From Caballeronia sp. SL2Y3 (lineage in GTDB: Bacteria; Pseudomonadota; Gammaproteobacteria; Burkholderiales; Burkholderiaceae): 64,000 nucleotides of DNA. The translations under genes were made by a program, and so were the position numbers. Numbering within the stretch: the stretch's first letter is position 1; the number at the start of each line of letters is the position of its first letter. Shown piece after piece: positions 1 to 10,970 of this stretch. The stretch is from positions 372,001-436,000 of the forward strand of contig NZ_CP084260.1 of NCBI RefSeq assembly GCF_022879575.1. Reading direction: 5' to 3'. The notes below the pieces were generated by a model. The model made no database searches and had not been told where the DNA came from. It was given only the letters and a program-made list of their open reading frames with translations.

Positions 1-841
1 GAATCTGATTCTCATGCTTCTTCGAACTATTCGCATGGCTCGCGTCGATCATCAGCCGCGCCGCTAATCCCGCCTTGCCGATATCGCTGCACGCGGCATC
101 GACCGAAGCCGCATCGAAGTTCGGCGCTTTACCGCCGCGCAAGATGATATGGCAGTCCTCATTGCCAGCAGTCGAAACGATCGCCGAATGCCCGCCCTTC
201 GTCACAGAAAGAAAATGATGCGGCTGCGAAGCGGCCTTTATCGCATCCACCGCGATTTTCACGTTGCCATCAGTGCCATTCTTGAATCCGACCGGACACG
301 AAAGCCCCGAAGCCAATTCCCGATGCACTTGCGATTCGGTCGTCCGCGCGCCGATCGCGCCCCACGAAATCAAGTCCGCGATGTATTGCGGGCTGATCAT
401 GTCGAGATATTCCGTCCCCGCCGGCAGCCCGAGCTCGTTGACATGCATGAGCAATTCTCGCGCGGCGCGCAATCCGTCGTTGATCTTGAAGCTGTTGTCC
501 ATGTACGGATCGTTGATCAGCCCTTTCCAGCCGACTGTCGTACGCGGTTTTTCGAAATACACGCGCATCACGATTTCCAGTTCGCCCGCGAACCGCTTGC
601 GCTGCTCGATCAAGCGCCCCGCATATTCCAGCGCCGCCTTCGGGTCGTGAATCGAACACGGCCCAATGATGACGATCAACCGGTCATCCATGCCGTGCAG
701 AATCCGATGCATCGATTGCCGCGCGTTGAAGATGAGATCGGACACCGGCTCCGTGCACGGAAATTCGCGGATCAAATGCGCGGGCGGGACGAGCTCCTTC
801 AACTCGCGGATACGAACGTCATCGGTATTGTGCGGGGGCAT
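1..841 (-). CDS. aroG: 3-deoxy-7-phosphoheptulonate synthase (DAHP synthase), 3' end outside window
   Basis: Catalyses the first step of the shikimate pathway, condensing phosphoenolpyruvate and erythrose 4-phosphate. The readable N-terminal 280 codons begin MPPHNTDDVRIREL and contain type I DAHP synthase blocks: IIGPCSIHD, MRVYFEKPRTTVGWKGLINDP, AIGARTTESQ and GGKAPNFD. The reading frame stays open to the window edge, so the C-terminus is missing. The ATG at 841-839 has a GGAG ribosome site at 852-849, seven bases upstream. An intrinsic terminator lies only 45 bases before the start, and an aromatic-rich leader peptide lies upstream of it, so expression is very likely attenuated by aromatic amino acid supply. 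Which aromatic amino acid feeds back on the enzyme cannot be told from this fragment. Confidence 0.95.
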   Translation of the reverse strand, partial: MPPHNTDDVRIRELKELVPPAHLIREFPCTEPVSDLIFNARQSMHRILHGMDDRLIVIIGPCSIHDPKAALEYAGRLIEQRKRFAGELEIVMRVYFEKPRTTVGWKGLINDPYMDNSFKINDGLRAARELLMHVNELGLPAGTEYLDMISPQYIADLISWGAIGARTTESQVHRELASGLSCPVGFKNGTDGNVKIAVDAIKAASQPHHFLSVTKGGHSAIVSTAGNEDCHIILRGGKAPNFDAASVDAACSDIGKAGLAARLMIDASHANSSKKHENQI

Positions 842-885
842 GGCGATTCTCCAACGGCAATGTTCTGTGCAAAAAATGGAAGGCG

Positions 886-918
886 AAAAAAAACCGCCAG
901 ACTTGGCTGGCGGTTTTT
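886..918 (-). terminator. Attenuator terminator of the aroG leader
   Basis: On the minus strand a stem AAAAACCGCCAG / CTGGCGGTTTTT (plus positions 907-918 and 889-900) encloses a six-base loop and runs into eight T residues (893-886). It sits 45 bases before the aroG start, downstream of a leader peptide, so it acts inside the aroG transcript rather than only ending tldD. Confidence 0.9.
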
Positions 919-953
919 CGGGAATTCGGTTTTGCGTATCTGCAACCTACGAC

Positions 954-1019
954 TCACCCCTCTCGATCCGCCAGCGGCTTGAGATGCCAAAAGAAATAAA
1001 AATAAAACTTGGCGGACAT
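954..1019 (-). CDS. aroG leader peptide (21 residues, aromatic-rich)
   Basis: A short reading frame starts with ATG at 1019-1017 and ends with TGA at 956-954. After MSAK it carries seven consecutive aromatic codons, FYFYFFW (four Phe, two Tyr, one Trp), followed by HLKPLADREG. Its second and third codons form attenuator segment 1 (1016-1010) and its CTG GCG GAT codons form segment 2 (974-967). This is the classic layout of a ribosome-stalling leader peptide that senses charged aromatic tRNAs. The ribosome site before it is weak by eye. Seven aromatic codons in a row just after a promoter and just before a terminator and aroG make chance unlikely. Confidence 0.88.
   Translation of the reverse strand: MSAKFYFYFFWHLKPLADREG
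954..1019 (-). promoter_or_regulatory. Attenuator segments 1 and 2 of the aroG leader
   Basis: Segment 1 TCCGCCA (1016-1010) is exactly complementary to TGGCGGA inside segment 2 CTGGCGGA (974-967). Segment 2 shares CTGGCGG with the 3' arm of the terminator (segment 4), so it can pair instead with segment 3 CCGCCAG (913-907). A ribosome stalled on the aromatic codons would mask segment 1, freeing segment 2 to pair with segment 3 and block the terminator. The mechanism is inferred from the complementarity. Confidence 0.8.
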
Positions 1020-1056
1020 GGTGAGCACAGGGCGCATTGCAAAAAGGGTGACCGTC

Positions 1057-1086
1057 TTTATAACCTCAAACGGGCGGCGCTGACAA
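1057..1086 (-). promoter_or_regulatory. Sigma-70-type promoter for the aroG leader
   Basis: A -35 TTGTCA (1086-1081) and a -10 TATAAA (1062-1057) are separated by 18 bases on the minus strand. Each differs from consensus at one position. Transcription would start near 1050, giving an aroG leader of roughly 210 bases that includes the leader peptide and terminator. Confidence 0.7.
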
Positions 1087-1170
1087 GCGGCCACGCGTCG
1101 AACGCGGGAAATCCGCATCGGCGGGTGCGAACCATTCCGAACGCGCCGCCGCCGATGCGGTAAAACGGCA

Positions 1171-2637
<1,467 letters not shown>

Positions 2638-2813
2638 GCGGTGCCTATTGCGTTGATGCAGCGTGTTCGGTGAATTTCGGACAATCCTACTGTCCGCGTC
2701 GTTCAGGCCATGTGCGGGACCACTTCCGCGCGTTCAAGGCCGTCAAAAAGCCTATTTTCGAGATGCGGCGCGTCAGCGCCACGTCGGGACATCGGGACGT
2801 GGCGCAGGAACGC

Positions 2814-3647
2814 CTACGCGATCACCCGATGCCGATACGCCGGCAAACTCTGCCGCACGCTCGCGATGCGTTCGGGATCGATCGCGCCCGCGACGACGCC
2901 CGCGCCTTCCTCGCGCACGGCGACGATTTCGCCCCAAGGGTCGATCAGCATGCTATGCCCCCACGTGCGGCGACCGTTTTCGTGCTTGCCGCCTTGCGCG
3001 GCGGCGAGCACGTAGCACTGGTTCTCGATCGCCCGCGCCTTCAGGAGCGTCTCCCAGTGCGCTTTGCCGGTCGTGTACGTGAACGCGGACGGCACGACGA
3101 TCAGCGCGCAGTCGCCCATCTTCCGATACAGCTCGGGAAAGCGCAGGTCGTAGCAGACGGAGAGGCCCACGCGCCCGAACGGCGCTTCGAAGGTGCGCAC
3201 GTCCGCGCCGGGCACGATGCTGCGCGCTTCGTCGAACGATTCCTCGCCCTTTTCGAAATTGAACAGATGAATCTTGTCGTAGCGCGCGACCTGCTCGCCG
3301 TCTGGACCGAAGACGAGCGACGTATTCAGCACGCGCGACGCTTCCGGCGACTTCAGCGGCAGCGTCCCGCCGATGACCCACACGCCATGTTTGCGCGCGG
3401 CGTCCGAGAGAAACTGCTGAATGGGGCCGTCGCCGGGCGTTTCGCGGATCGCGAGCTTGTCCGTGTCCTTGAAACCCATGAAGCAGAAGTACTCGGGCAG
3501 CAGCACCAGTTGCGCGCCGCCTTGCGCGGCCTCGGCAATGAGCCGCCCGGCCTCGGCCAGATTGCGGTCGCGATCCGGCGTGCTCACCATTTGCAGCGCG
3601 GCGACCTGGAACGGCCGCACGGTGCTTTCGCTCGATTGTTCGGTCAT
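2814..3647 (-). CDS. Carbon-nitrogen hydrolase family protein (nitrilase superfamily, Nit-like amidase)
   Basis: Nitrilase-superfamily amidase of about 277 residues. The catalytic triad is visible: Glu52 in LLPEYF, Lys125 in RYDKIHLFNFE and Cys165 in SVCYDLRFPELY. The pattern resembles the Nit1/NitB branch that hydrolyses deaminated glutathione, but the substrate cannot be read from sequence. The ATG at 3647 is preferred because MTEQSSESTVRPFQVAALQM gives a normal N-terminus; a GTG at 3686 would add 13 residues without family support. It lies 60 bases after yhdP and before tldD, so the three genes are probably cotranscribed. Confidence 0.85.
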   Translation of the reverse strand: MTEQSSESTVRPFQVAALQMVSTPDRDRNLAEAGRLIAEAAQGGAQLVLLPEYFCFMGFKDTDKLAIRETPGDGPIQQFLSDAARKHGVWVIGGTLPLKSPEASRVLNTSLVFGPDGEQVARYDKIHLFNFEKGEESFDEARSIVPGADVRTFEAPFGRVGLSVCYDLRFPELYRKMGDCALIVVPSAFTYTTGKAHWETLLKARAIENQCYVLAAAQGGKHENGRRTWGHSMLIDPWGEIVAVREEGAGVVAGAIDPERIASVRQSLPAYRHRVIA

Positions 3648-3707
3648 GTTCGTGGCGCTGGGTTGGTCGAAAGAGGACGTCCGCACGTTTCGACGGGCGC
3701 CCCGCTT

Positions 3708-6700
3708 TTATTGAGCGGCTGACGGACGCGCGACGGCAGCGGGTGATTCGATCTTACCCTGATCGCCATGCAGGCGCTGAATGACCGGCTTGGTCCACGA
3801 TCCGGTGATCGAATAGTCGGCCGCGAAGGCTTTCTTGATCGACTGCGACAGCGCGAGGTCGGCCGCGAGCGCGCCGAGACCGAGCAGCGGATTGATGACC
3901 GCCGCGCCGAGCGCCACCGCGCCCGCGCCGACCGTCGGAATCACCTTGACGCGAAGATCCTGCGTCTTCTTCGGCAGATCGACTGAGCCGTGCGCCTGCA
4001 CGCGCGCGGGCGGCGTGATCATCGAAAGATCGTCGGTGCGGCCGATGCCCTTCGCGATGCGCGCATTGCCCGTGAGCTTCTCGAACGGCAGCCCCTTGCC
4101 GACCACATCCTCGAAATGCAGCGTGAGCAGATTGGCGAGGCTGCGCAGGCTCAGAATGCCGAGCCACTTTGCGGCGGCCGGCGCGCGCAGAATCTGCCCG
4201 TGCCGCAAATCGACCGCCACCGTGCCGTCGAGCGTGGGCAGATCGACCGCGGTCGGACCACCGTTCCAGCCCGCGTGACCGGATACCGAACCGGTCGCGC
4301 CATTGACCGAATGCGGCAGACCGAAGCGGTCCAGGAACTGCCCGCCGTTGTTCACGTCCAGCCTGAAATCGACCGACGTGCGCCGGGGCGCGGCATCGTC
4401 GCCGCGTCGCGGCTGCGCGCCCGGCAGCGCGCGCCAGATGGCGTTCGCGGTGAAGGTCGCGTCCGGGTTGGCGAGCTGCAACTTGTCGAGCGTCCAGATC
4501 GGCTCATCGGCGACGGCTTCGTTGTGCGCATTCACTTCGAGCCGGCCCAGATCGCGGCCGCGCAGAAGAAGTTGATTCACGATCACATCGATGGACGGCA
4601 TGTTGCGCGGCGGCCTGCTCATCGCTTTCTCGGCGGGCGCGTTGTCCGCTTTGTCGGGAATCGCCACTTTGTCGAGCCGCGCCTGCACCGCGCCGGGGCC
4701 GCCTTTGACCGCGCCGGGCGTGAACGCGACGCTGCCCGTCACCTGATCCGATGCGATGTTCGCGAGCCACTTGCGATCGCTCGACTCCTCGCGCGCGTCG
4801 ATGGCGATGTTCTCCCAGCGCCGGTCGAGGAGCTTCAGCGTGCCGATGTGCAGCGCGGCGCGCGTCGGCACGAACTGGCGGGCGGTGTCGCTCATGGGCG
4901 AAGCGGGCGGGGAGGGCGTCGTTTGTGCCGCCGTCGCGTCCGCGAACACCTTGCGCCACGCATCGGCGTCGAGCGTATTCAGGTCCACGTCGGCGGCCAC
5001 GCCTTCTGCCGGCAAGTCGGCGGGCTTGTTCACGGCGATCGCGCCGCGCACGGCCTGCAAGGTCGCGCGCATGTTCATCGGCGCGGCCGGGCTTTCGGTG
5101 TCGATCTTCACTTCCGCCCGGCCGATCCGCCGCAACTGGTAATGCGCCGCGAGCGGCCCGAGCGTGAGCCGCGCGTCGTGCAGATCCGATGCGACGCCGG
5201 GCGCGGGCGCGAAGCTGAACGCGAAGGGCATCGGCGCGCCCTTCGCCTTGCCGAACGGCGCGGGCAAGTCGATGCCGACGCCCGTGAGATCCGCTTTCGC
5301 CTGCACGTCGGGCAACGCGTTCTTCGCGCCGCGCACGTGCAGTTCATACGGCGCGGCGCCGTCGATGCGCGTCAGAAGCTGCGTGACCTGCGGCGTCATG
5401 CGGCCGTTGAAGCGCGCGGCGGCGTCGGTGCCGATGCGCCCGTTCACATCGAACGCATAGCTGCCGTCGGGCCGCACGCCGCCTGCCGCGCGCACGTCGC
5501 CGCCGAGCAGTTGCGCCGTGAGCGAATCGAGCGCGACGGTCTTCGCCGCGAAGTCCGCGCGGCCGCGCAAATGCGTGAGCGGCGGCAGATTGGCATACGC
5601 GACTTCATTGTCGGCAAAGGTCAGCGAGCCTTTGTACTCCGTGCGCAGCGGCGGCAGCGGCGGCGGCGGGCGGAAGCGCGGAATGCCGAGCGTGAGCGCG
5701 AGCGACGCGTTGCCCTTCGCGTCGAGCTTGCGCGTCGCGTGCTTCGCCATCAGGCCGAGCGAGCTGTTATCGACGTATTGCAGCATGTCGGCGAGCGGGC
5801 CGCGCGCCTGGCCGTCGATCCACAGCTTCGTTTCGCGGTTGCCCGTATCGTCGATACGTCCGATCACGCGCGACACGGCGACGCCCTTGTAATGCCCGCG
5901 ATGAATGTCGAAGCCGAGCTTGTTCTGCGCGAGCGTGAAGGTGCCGTCGATGCCTTCGAACGCCGGCCAGAAATTCGGCAAGCCGTTGGCCATCTTGCGC
6001 GGCGGGAACGGCGTCGGATCGAACTTGCCGCCGGTGAACGGCGCTTCGATGCGAAATACGCCGGCATCCGGAAACTTCGCGTACGGAAAGCGCGTGAGAT
6101 CGCCGTGCACTTCGAGCGTCGCGTTGCGCGCGACGCCCGCCTGCAACGCATGGCCGAGGTAGACGCGCACGCGTTCGTTCAGGCTCGTCGGCAGATAGCG
6201 CACCAGGTGCGTCGCGTTCAGGTGTGCGACCTTCGCCTTCAGGTCGAGATTGCCGCGGCCGTGCCCCTGATTCCAGTACGCGGCGGTGACTTCGCCCTCG
6301 GCGTCGGCGTTCTTCACGCGCAGCGTGTCCAGATGAATGGTGAACGCGCGGCGCAGCTCGCCCGGCGCGATGGCATCCGCGACGGTCCAGGTGGCGTGGC
6401 CCTGCAGCGAATCGAAGATGAGACGCGGGTCGTCGAACGCGCCGGGAATCGTCACGGCCGCGTTCTTCGTATCGATGCTGATGGTGCCTTGCGACTCGTT
6501 CGCGTCGACCGCGCCCCACAGGTTTTCGATGCCCGGAATGCCGGCGCGCGGGTGATTGTTCGCGGTCAGTCCCGGCGGCGGCTCCTGCGCCTGCACGCTG
6601 ATGCCCTGCAACTCGCCCTTGAACGCATAGTGCAGCAGCTTCGCGTCGCCTTTTTCGCGCTGGCGCTTCACTTCTTCCTCGCTGCGCGGCGGCGCGCGTT

Positions 6701-7979
6701 CCGTGTAGATCGTGAAATTGGCAATCTGCCCGCGCGGATTGAAGCGCACGAGTTCGTTGAGCACGCGCGCCGGAACCGGCAGCGCGCGCGTGAATTCAGC
6801 GAGGATGCCGAGATCGGCTTCATCGCCCGTTATACGGAAAAGCAGGCCGACGTTGACCGCCGCCGGGCGATATGTCGCGCTGAGCGTGCGCGAGGTCAGA
6901 AGGCGCGCGACCGGCGTGCCGTCTTCCAGCGCGGGCTGGCCGAGTTCGGCGCGCAGGTCGGACAGATTGAGCGTGTACGCGCCGTCCTTCTTGTCGACGG
7001 TCCAGCCGAAGCGCGCCACCGGAAGATCGAGTCGCGGCTGCGTCGCCCGCACGCGCAGCGCGATGTTGCCGCCCGCGAGGTCGCCGTTCGCGCTCTGCAA
7101 CTCCCCGCGCGCGAAGTTGACCCAGATGCGGTTCTCCACGCGGCCGTCGTAGATGGCGAACGGCATCTTCACGTAGCGCGCGAGCGTCGGCAGATCGAGC
7201 GGACCGGTCGACACGTACACGCGGCCGGTCCAGTTCGCGGGCGCGCCCATCGCGCTGAACGGCTCGTGGCGGAAGTCCGCGCGCAGGTCGAGCGGACCGT
7301 GCAGCACGTCGCCGTCGGGCGGCGCGGCGAGCGCCACGCGATGACGCAGGCCGTCGTTCAACACGGTGAGCCGCAGCCGCTTGAACGCTATCTCGGGCGC
7401 GCCGCGCTGGGCGTCGCGCCAGCGCAGCGTGCCGTCGCGCAGCAGAATGTGCTGTTGGCCGAGCAGCCATGTGGTGAACGCGTTGGAGCCCGTGCGATGC
7501 GTCGGAATCGGAACGCCCGCGACCGTGACTTCGCCTTTCGCGTTGCGCGCGGCGATCACGTCGGGGCCATCGACGGTCAGATCCGCCAGTTTCGGCTTGA
7601 GCTGCACGAGCGAGCGCCACGCGATACTCGCGCTCGCGTGCGGCACCGCGAGCCCCGGCGAGCCGTCGGCGGCGTCGATGCGAAGATTGTCGATGTCGAT
7701 GGTCGGCTGCATGCCCGACCATCGCGCGGACAGCCGGCCGATGCGCAATTGCGCGTGCATGCGCGTGGAGACGGCTTCTTCGATGCGCGGCCTGAACGAA
7801 TCGATCTGCGGCAGCACGACATAGCGCAGGCCGAGATAGATGCACGCGACCGCAAAATACAGCACGGCGGCGATGACGAGGACGACTTTGAGAACGCGCG
7901 ACAGAACGCGCTCGGCGTTGCCGCTGGGCTCGGCTTGTCCAACTTCGGTCGGGTCGACGGATCGTCTGCTGTCGGACAT
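3708..7979 (-). CDS. YhdP family AsmA-like phospholipid transport protein
   Basis: Very long envelope protein (1423 residues) of the YhdP/TIGR02099 family, AsmA-like proteins that bridge inner and outer membranes and help move phospholipid outward. One transmembrane anchor occurs near residues 30-53 (VLKVVLVIAAVLYFAVACIY). A long beta-rich periplasmic body follows, and a C-terminal AsmA-like part ends in GLGALAADLALSQSIKKAFAADYSITGSW. The ATG at 7979 (MSDSRRSVDPTEVG) is chosen because a start further upstream at 8324 would add 115 residues of low-quality sequence and would overlap the divergent glnE start. It is the first gene of the yhdP-hydrolase-tldD series. Confidence 0.88.
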   Translation of the reverse strand: MSDSRRSVDPTEVGQAEPSGNAERVLSRVLKVVLVIAAVLYFAVACIYLGLRYVVLPQIDSFRPRIEEAVSTRMHAQLRIGRLSARWSGMQPTIDIDNLRIDAADGSPGLAVPHASASIAWRSLVQLKPKLADLTVDGPDVIAARNAKGEVTVAGVPIPTHRTGSNAFTTWLLGQQHILLRDGTLRWRDAQRGAPEIAFKRLRLTVLNDGLRHRVALAAPPDGDVLHGPLDLRADFRHEPFSAMGAPANWTGRVYVSTGPLDLPTLARYVKMPFAIYDGRVENRIWVNFARGELQSANGDLAGGNIALRVRATQPRLDLPVARFGWTVDKKDGAYTLNLSDLRAELGQPALEDGTPVARLLTSRTLSATYRPAAVNVGLLFRITGDEADLGILAEFTRALPVPARVLNELVRFNPRGQIANFTIYTERAPPRSEEEVKRQREKGDAKLLHYAFKGELQGISVQAQEPPPGLTANNHPRAGIPGIENLWGAVDANESQGTISIDTKNAAVTIPGAFDDPRLIFDSLQGHATWTVADAIAPGELRRAFTIHLDTLRVKNADAEGEVTAAYWNQGHGRGNLDLKAKVAHLNATHLVRYLPTSLNERVRVYLGHALQAGVARNATLEVHGDLTRFPYAKFPDAGVFRIEAPFTGGKFDPTPFPPRKMANGLPNFWPAFEGIDGTFTLAQNKLGFDIHRGHYKGVAVSRVIGRIDDTGNRETKLWIDGQARGPLADMLQYVDNSSLGLMAKHATRKLDAKGNASLALTLGIPRFRPPPPLPPLRTEYKGSLTFADNEVAYANLPPLTHLRGRADFAAKTVALDSLTAQLLGGDVRAAGGVRPDGSYAFDVNGRIGTDAAARFNGRMTPQVTQLLTRIDGAAPYELHVRGAKNALPDVQAKADLTGVGIDLPAPFGKAKGAPMPFAFSFAPAPGVASDLHDARLTLGPLAAHYQLRRIGRAEVKIDTESPAAPMNMRATLQAVRGAIAVNKPADLPAEGVAADVDLNTLDADAWRKVFADATAAQTTPSPPASPMSDTARQFVPTRAALHIGTLKLLDRRWENIAIDAREESSDRKWLANIASDQVTGSVAFTPGAVKGGPGAVQARLDKVAIPDKADNAPAEKAMSRPPRNMPSIDVIVNQLLLRGRDLGRLEVNAHNEAVADEPIWTLDKLQLANPDATFTANAIWRALPGAQPRRGDDAAPRRTSVDFRLDVNNGGQFLDRFGLPHSVNGATGSVSGHAGWNGGPTAVDLPTLDGTVAVDLRHGQILRAPAAAKWLGILSLRSLANLLTLHFEDVVGKGLPFEKLTGNARIAKGIGRTDDLSMITPPARVQAHGSVDLPKKTQDLRVKVIPTVGAGAVALGAAVINPLLGLGALAADLALSQSIKKAFAADYSITGSWTKPVIQRLHGDQGKIESPAAVARPSAAQ

Positions 7980-8177
7980 GCTGCGGCTGTTCGGCGATAT
8001 GGTAGTTTTGCGTGTTCGACGCTGAAATGTAACACAGGGCAAGGCGCGGACATTCGCGGCGCGCGCGCGCCGGACCGCCCGCAAAGGCCCGCCGCGCGAG
8101 CCTTTCGGGCGGTGCCGCCTGCGTCCGCCCGCGCACCGAAACACTCGACGCAAAGCAACCTGCGAGCCTAACCCTTC

Positions 8178-10970
8178 ATGACCGATGTGACTCTGCGCAG
8201 TTCCGGCTACTCCACTTATGCAGCCCGCGCGTATGCCGCGCGCGCCGAACTGGCGTCGAACGTAGCGGAGTGGGCGCAGTCGCCCGTTACGCGCGAGTGG
8301 ATCGAAGCGCGTCTCGATGCGCACTGCGCGCGCGCTTCGTCTAACGGCGCGCTCGACGAAGCCGCGCTCAAGACCGCGCTGCGGCGCCTTCGCGTGGACG
8401 TGTTCTGCACGGTGATGGAGCGCGATCTGCGCGGCGCGGCCGATGTCGCCGAAGTCACCGGCGCAATGACCGATCTCGCCGAAGTCACCATCCAGCGAGC
8501 GCTCGCCGTGCTGACGGCGGACCTCGAAACGCTGTTCGGCGAGCCGCGCGGGCCGAATGGCGAGCGGCTCACGCTCGGCGTCGTCGGCATGGGCAAGCTC
8601 GGCGGGCGCGAGCTGAACGCGTCATCGGATATCGATCTGATCTTTGTCTACGAAGACGACGGCGAAACCGCCGGCGGCACGCGCGCGCCGCTCGCGACGC
8701 AAGAATTCTTCACGCGGCTCGGACGGCGGCTGATCGGCGCGCTCGCGGAAATCACGCAGGACGGCTACCTGTTTCGCGTCGACATGCGGCTGCGTCCGAA
8801 CGGCGATTCCGGACCGCTCGTGTGCAGTCTCGGCATGCTCGAAGAGTACTTCTACGTGCAAGGCCGCGAGTGGGAGCGCTACGCGTGGATCAAGGCGCGG
8901 CTCGTGTCCGAGCGCGAAAGCGAGTCCGCGCAGCGGCTCGCGAAGCAACTCGACGCGATCGCCACGCCGTTCGTCTACCGCCGCTACCTCGATTACGGCG
9001 TGATCGCGGCGATTCGCTCGCTGCATCAGCAGATTCGGCAAGAAGCGCGACGGCGCGCGTCCATGCGACCCGACAAGGCCGACGACATCAAGCTCGGGCG
9101 CGGCGGCATCCGCGAGATCGAGTTCAGCGCGCAAGTGTTTCAGTTGATTCGCGGCGGGCAGGCAGCGGATTTTCGTATCCGGCCGACGCTCGCCGTGCTC
9201 GAACGCGCGGCGGCCAACGGGCTCATCGCCCCACATGTGCGCCATGCGCTCACCGAGGCGTATCTCTTCCTGCGCACGGTCGAGCATCGTCTGCAGTATC
9301 GCAACGACGCGCAGACGCACGCCATGCCCGTGGCCGACGAGGAGCGCGCGCTGCTGGCGTCGTCGCTCGGCTTCGCGGATTACGCCGCGTTGATGAAGAA
9401 GCTCGACGCTCACCGCGAATTCGTCGAGCAGCAGTTCGACGCGATCTTCGCCGACAAGGTAAGCGGCGAGCATGGCTGCGGCGTGGCGGAAGATTCGGCG
9501 GCGTCGTGGATCTGGAGCGGCGCGCTCGCCGACGAATCCGCCCAGGACGAACTCACCGCGCGTCTCATGGAACTGGGCTTCGCGGACCCGGCGCCGGTGC
9601 TCGCGCGGCTGACGGGCGTCTGGAACTCGTCGCGCTATGCCGGGCTGCCGGAACAAAGCCGTGGCCGGTTCGACATCGTCGTGCAGCGCGCGCTGGAAGC
9701 CGTGCAGTCCATCGACGCGGCGCGCCGCGTGGATACCATCGCGCGTCTCTTCGATCTGCTCGAAGCCACGGCGAAGCGCGGCGCGTACCTCGCGTTGCTC
9801 ACCGAATATCCGGCGGCGCTCGACCGCGTGCTCTCGGTGCTGTCGGGGTCGCGCTGGGCGGCGGGCTATCTGATCCGCCATCCGCAATTGCTCGACGAAT
9901 TGCTCGACGACGAAGCGATTTCCAGCCCGTTCGACTGGCCCGAATTCCGGCGCGCGCTGAATGCGCGTCTCGCCGCCGCCGAGGACGCCGAGCATCAGAT
10001 GGACTTGCTGCGCCACGCGCATCAGGCCGAAGTGTTCCGCATTCTGCTGCTGGATCTGGCCGGGCGGCTGACGGTCGAGCACGTGAGCGACCGCTTGTCC
10101 GAACTCGCGGACGCGGTGCTCGACGTGACCGTCGAAACCGTGTGGAAGCAGTTCCCGAAGCGGCATCGCGAGACGCCGCGGTTTTCGGTCATCGCGTATG
10201 GGAAGCTGGGCGGCAAGGAACTGGGTTACGCGTCGGATCTCGATCTGATCTTTCTCTACGACGACCCCGACGATGCCGCCTCCGACATCTACGCGATGTT
10301 CGCGCGCCGCCTGATTACGTGGCTCACGGCGGCGACGGGCGCGGGCACGCTCTTCGACGTGGACTTGCGGCTGCGGCCGAACGGCGAGTCCGGCCTCTTG
10401 GTCACTAGCCTCGATTCGTTTCGCCGCTATCAGCTACGCGAGGGCGACGCGGCCAATACCGCGTGGGTGTGGGAGCATCAGGCGCTGTCGCGGGCGCGGT
10501 TCAGCGCGGGCGATGCCGACATCGGCGCGCAGTTCGAAGCGATCCGCGCCGACGTGCTCGTGATGGAGCGCGATGCGGCGGCGCTCGCGCTCGAAATCGT
10601 CGCGATGCGGGAACGCGTGGCGGCGGGGCATCCCAATCGCAGCGATTTGTTCGACCTGAAGCACGATCGCGGCGGCATGGTCGATATCGAGTTCATCGTG
10701 CAGTACTGGGTGCTCCTGCACACGCGGACGCATCGCGCGTTTTTGCGCAACGCGGGGAATATCACGCTCTTGAAGATCGCGGCGCAGAGCGGCCTCATTT
10801 CGGAGCCGGATGCGGAGACGATCGGCGCGGCGTACCGGTATTACCGGAAGCTCCAGCACACGCTGCGGCTCGACGGCATGGAGAAGGCGCGCGTCGATCC
10901 GGCTGTCGTGCGCGTGGAGCGCGAAGCGGTGACGGGCCTCTGGCGGCGCGTGTTTGGCGATGGGATGTGA
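8178..10970 (+). CDS. glnE: Bifunctional glutamine synthetase adenylyltransferase / adenylyl-removing enzyme
   Basis: GlnE adds and removes AMP on glutamine synthetase in response to PII, setting nitrogen assimilation. The 930-residue protein has two nucleotidyltransferase halves, each with the GxGKLGGxEL...SDxDL signature: GMGKLGGRELNASSDIDL (metal aspartates near 151 and 153) and YGKLGGKELGYASDLDLIFLY (near 687 and 689). The first half removes and the second adds AMP in the family. The ATG follows a divergent spacer shared with yhdP. The 3' end is unusual: the last ~127 bases reappear, degraded, at 11066-11191. Confidence 0.96.
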   Translation: MTDVTLRSSGYSTYAARAYAARAELASNVAEWAQSPVTREWIEARLDAHCARASSNGALDEAALKTALRRLRVDVFCTVMERDLRGAADVAEVTGAMTDLAEVTIQRALAVLTADLETLFGEPRGPNGERLTLGVVGMGKLGGRELNASSDIDLIFVYEDDGETAGGTRAPLATQEFFTRLGRRLIGALAEITQDGYLFRVDMRLRPNGDSGPLVCSLGMLEEYFYVQGREWERYAWIKARLVSERESESAQRLAKQLDAIATPFVYRRYLDYGVIAAIRSLHQQIRQEARRRASMRPDKADDIKLGRGGIREIEFSAQVFQLIRGGQAADFRIRPTLAVLERAAANGLIAPHVRHALTEAYLFLRTVEHRLQYRNDAQTHAMPVADEERALLASSLGFADYAALMKKLDAHREFVEQQFDAIFADKVSGEHGCGVAEDSAASWIWSGALADESAQDELTARLMELGFADPAPVLARLTGVWNSSRYAGLPEQSRGRFDIVVQRALEAVQSIDAARRVDTIARLFDLLEATAKRGAYLALLTEYPAALDRVLSVLSGSRWAAGYLIRHPQLLDELLDDEAISSPFDWPEFRRALNARLAAAEDAEHQMDLLRHAHQAEVFRILLLDLAGRLTVEHVSDRLSELADAVLDVTVETVWKQFPKRHRETPRFSVIAYGKLGGKELGYASDLDLIFLYDDPDDAASDIYAMFARRLITWLTAATGAGTLFDVDLRLRPNGESGLLVTSLDSFRRYQLREGDAANTAWVWEHQALSRARFSAGDADIGAQFEAIRADVLVMERDAAALALEIVAMRERVAAGHPNRSDLFDLKHDRGGMVDIEFIVQYWVLLHTRTHRAFLRNAGNITLLKIAAQSGLISEPDAETIGAAYRYYRKLQHTLRLDGMEKARVDPAVVRVEREAVTGLWRRVFGDGM

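Noticed and set aside
3990..8171. A 1393-residue open frame antisense to yhdP
   Set aside because: It is a high-GC shadow of the yhdP frame: Arg/Ala-rich, no domains, no ribosome site, and it runs opposite a well-supported gene.
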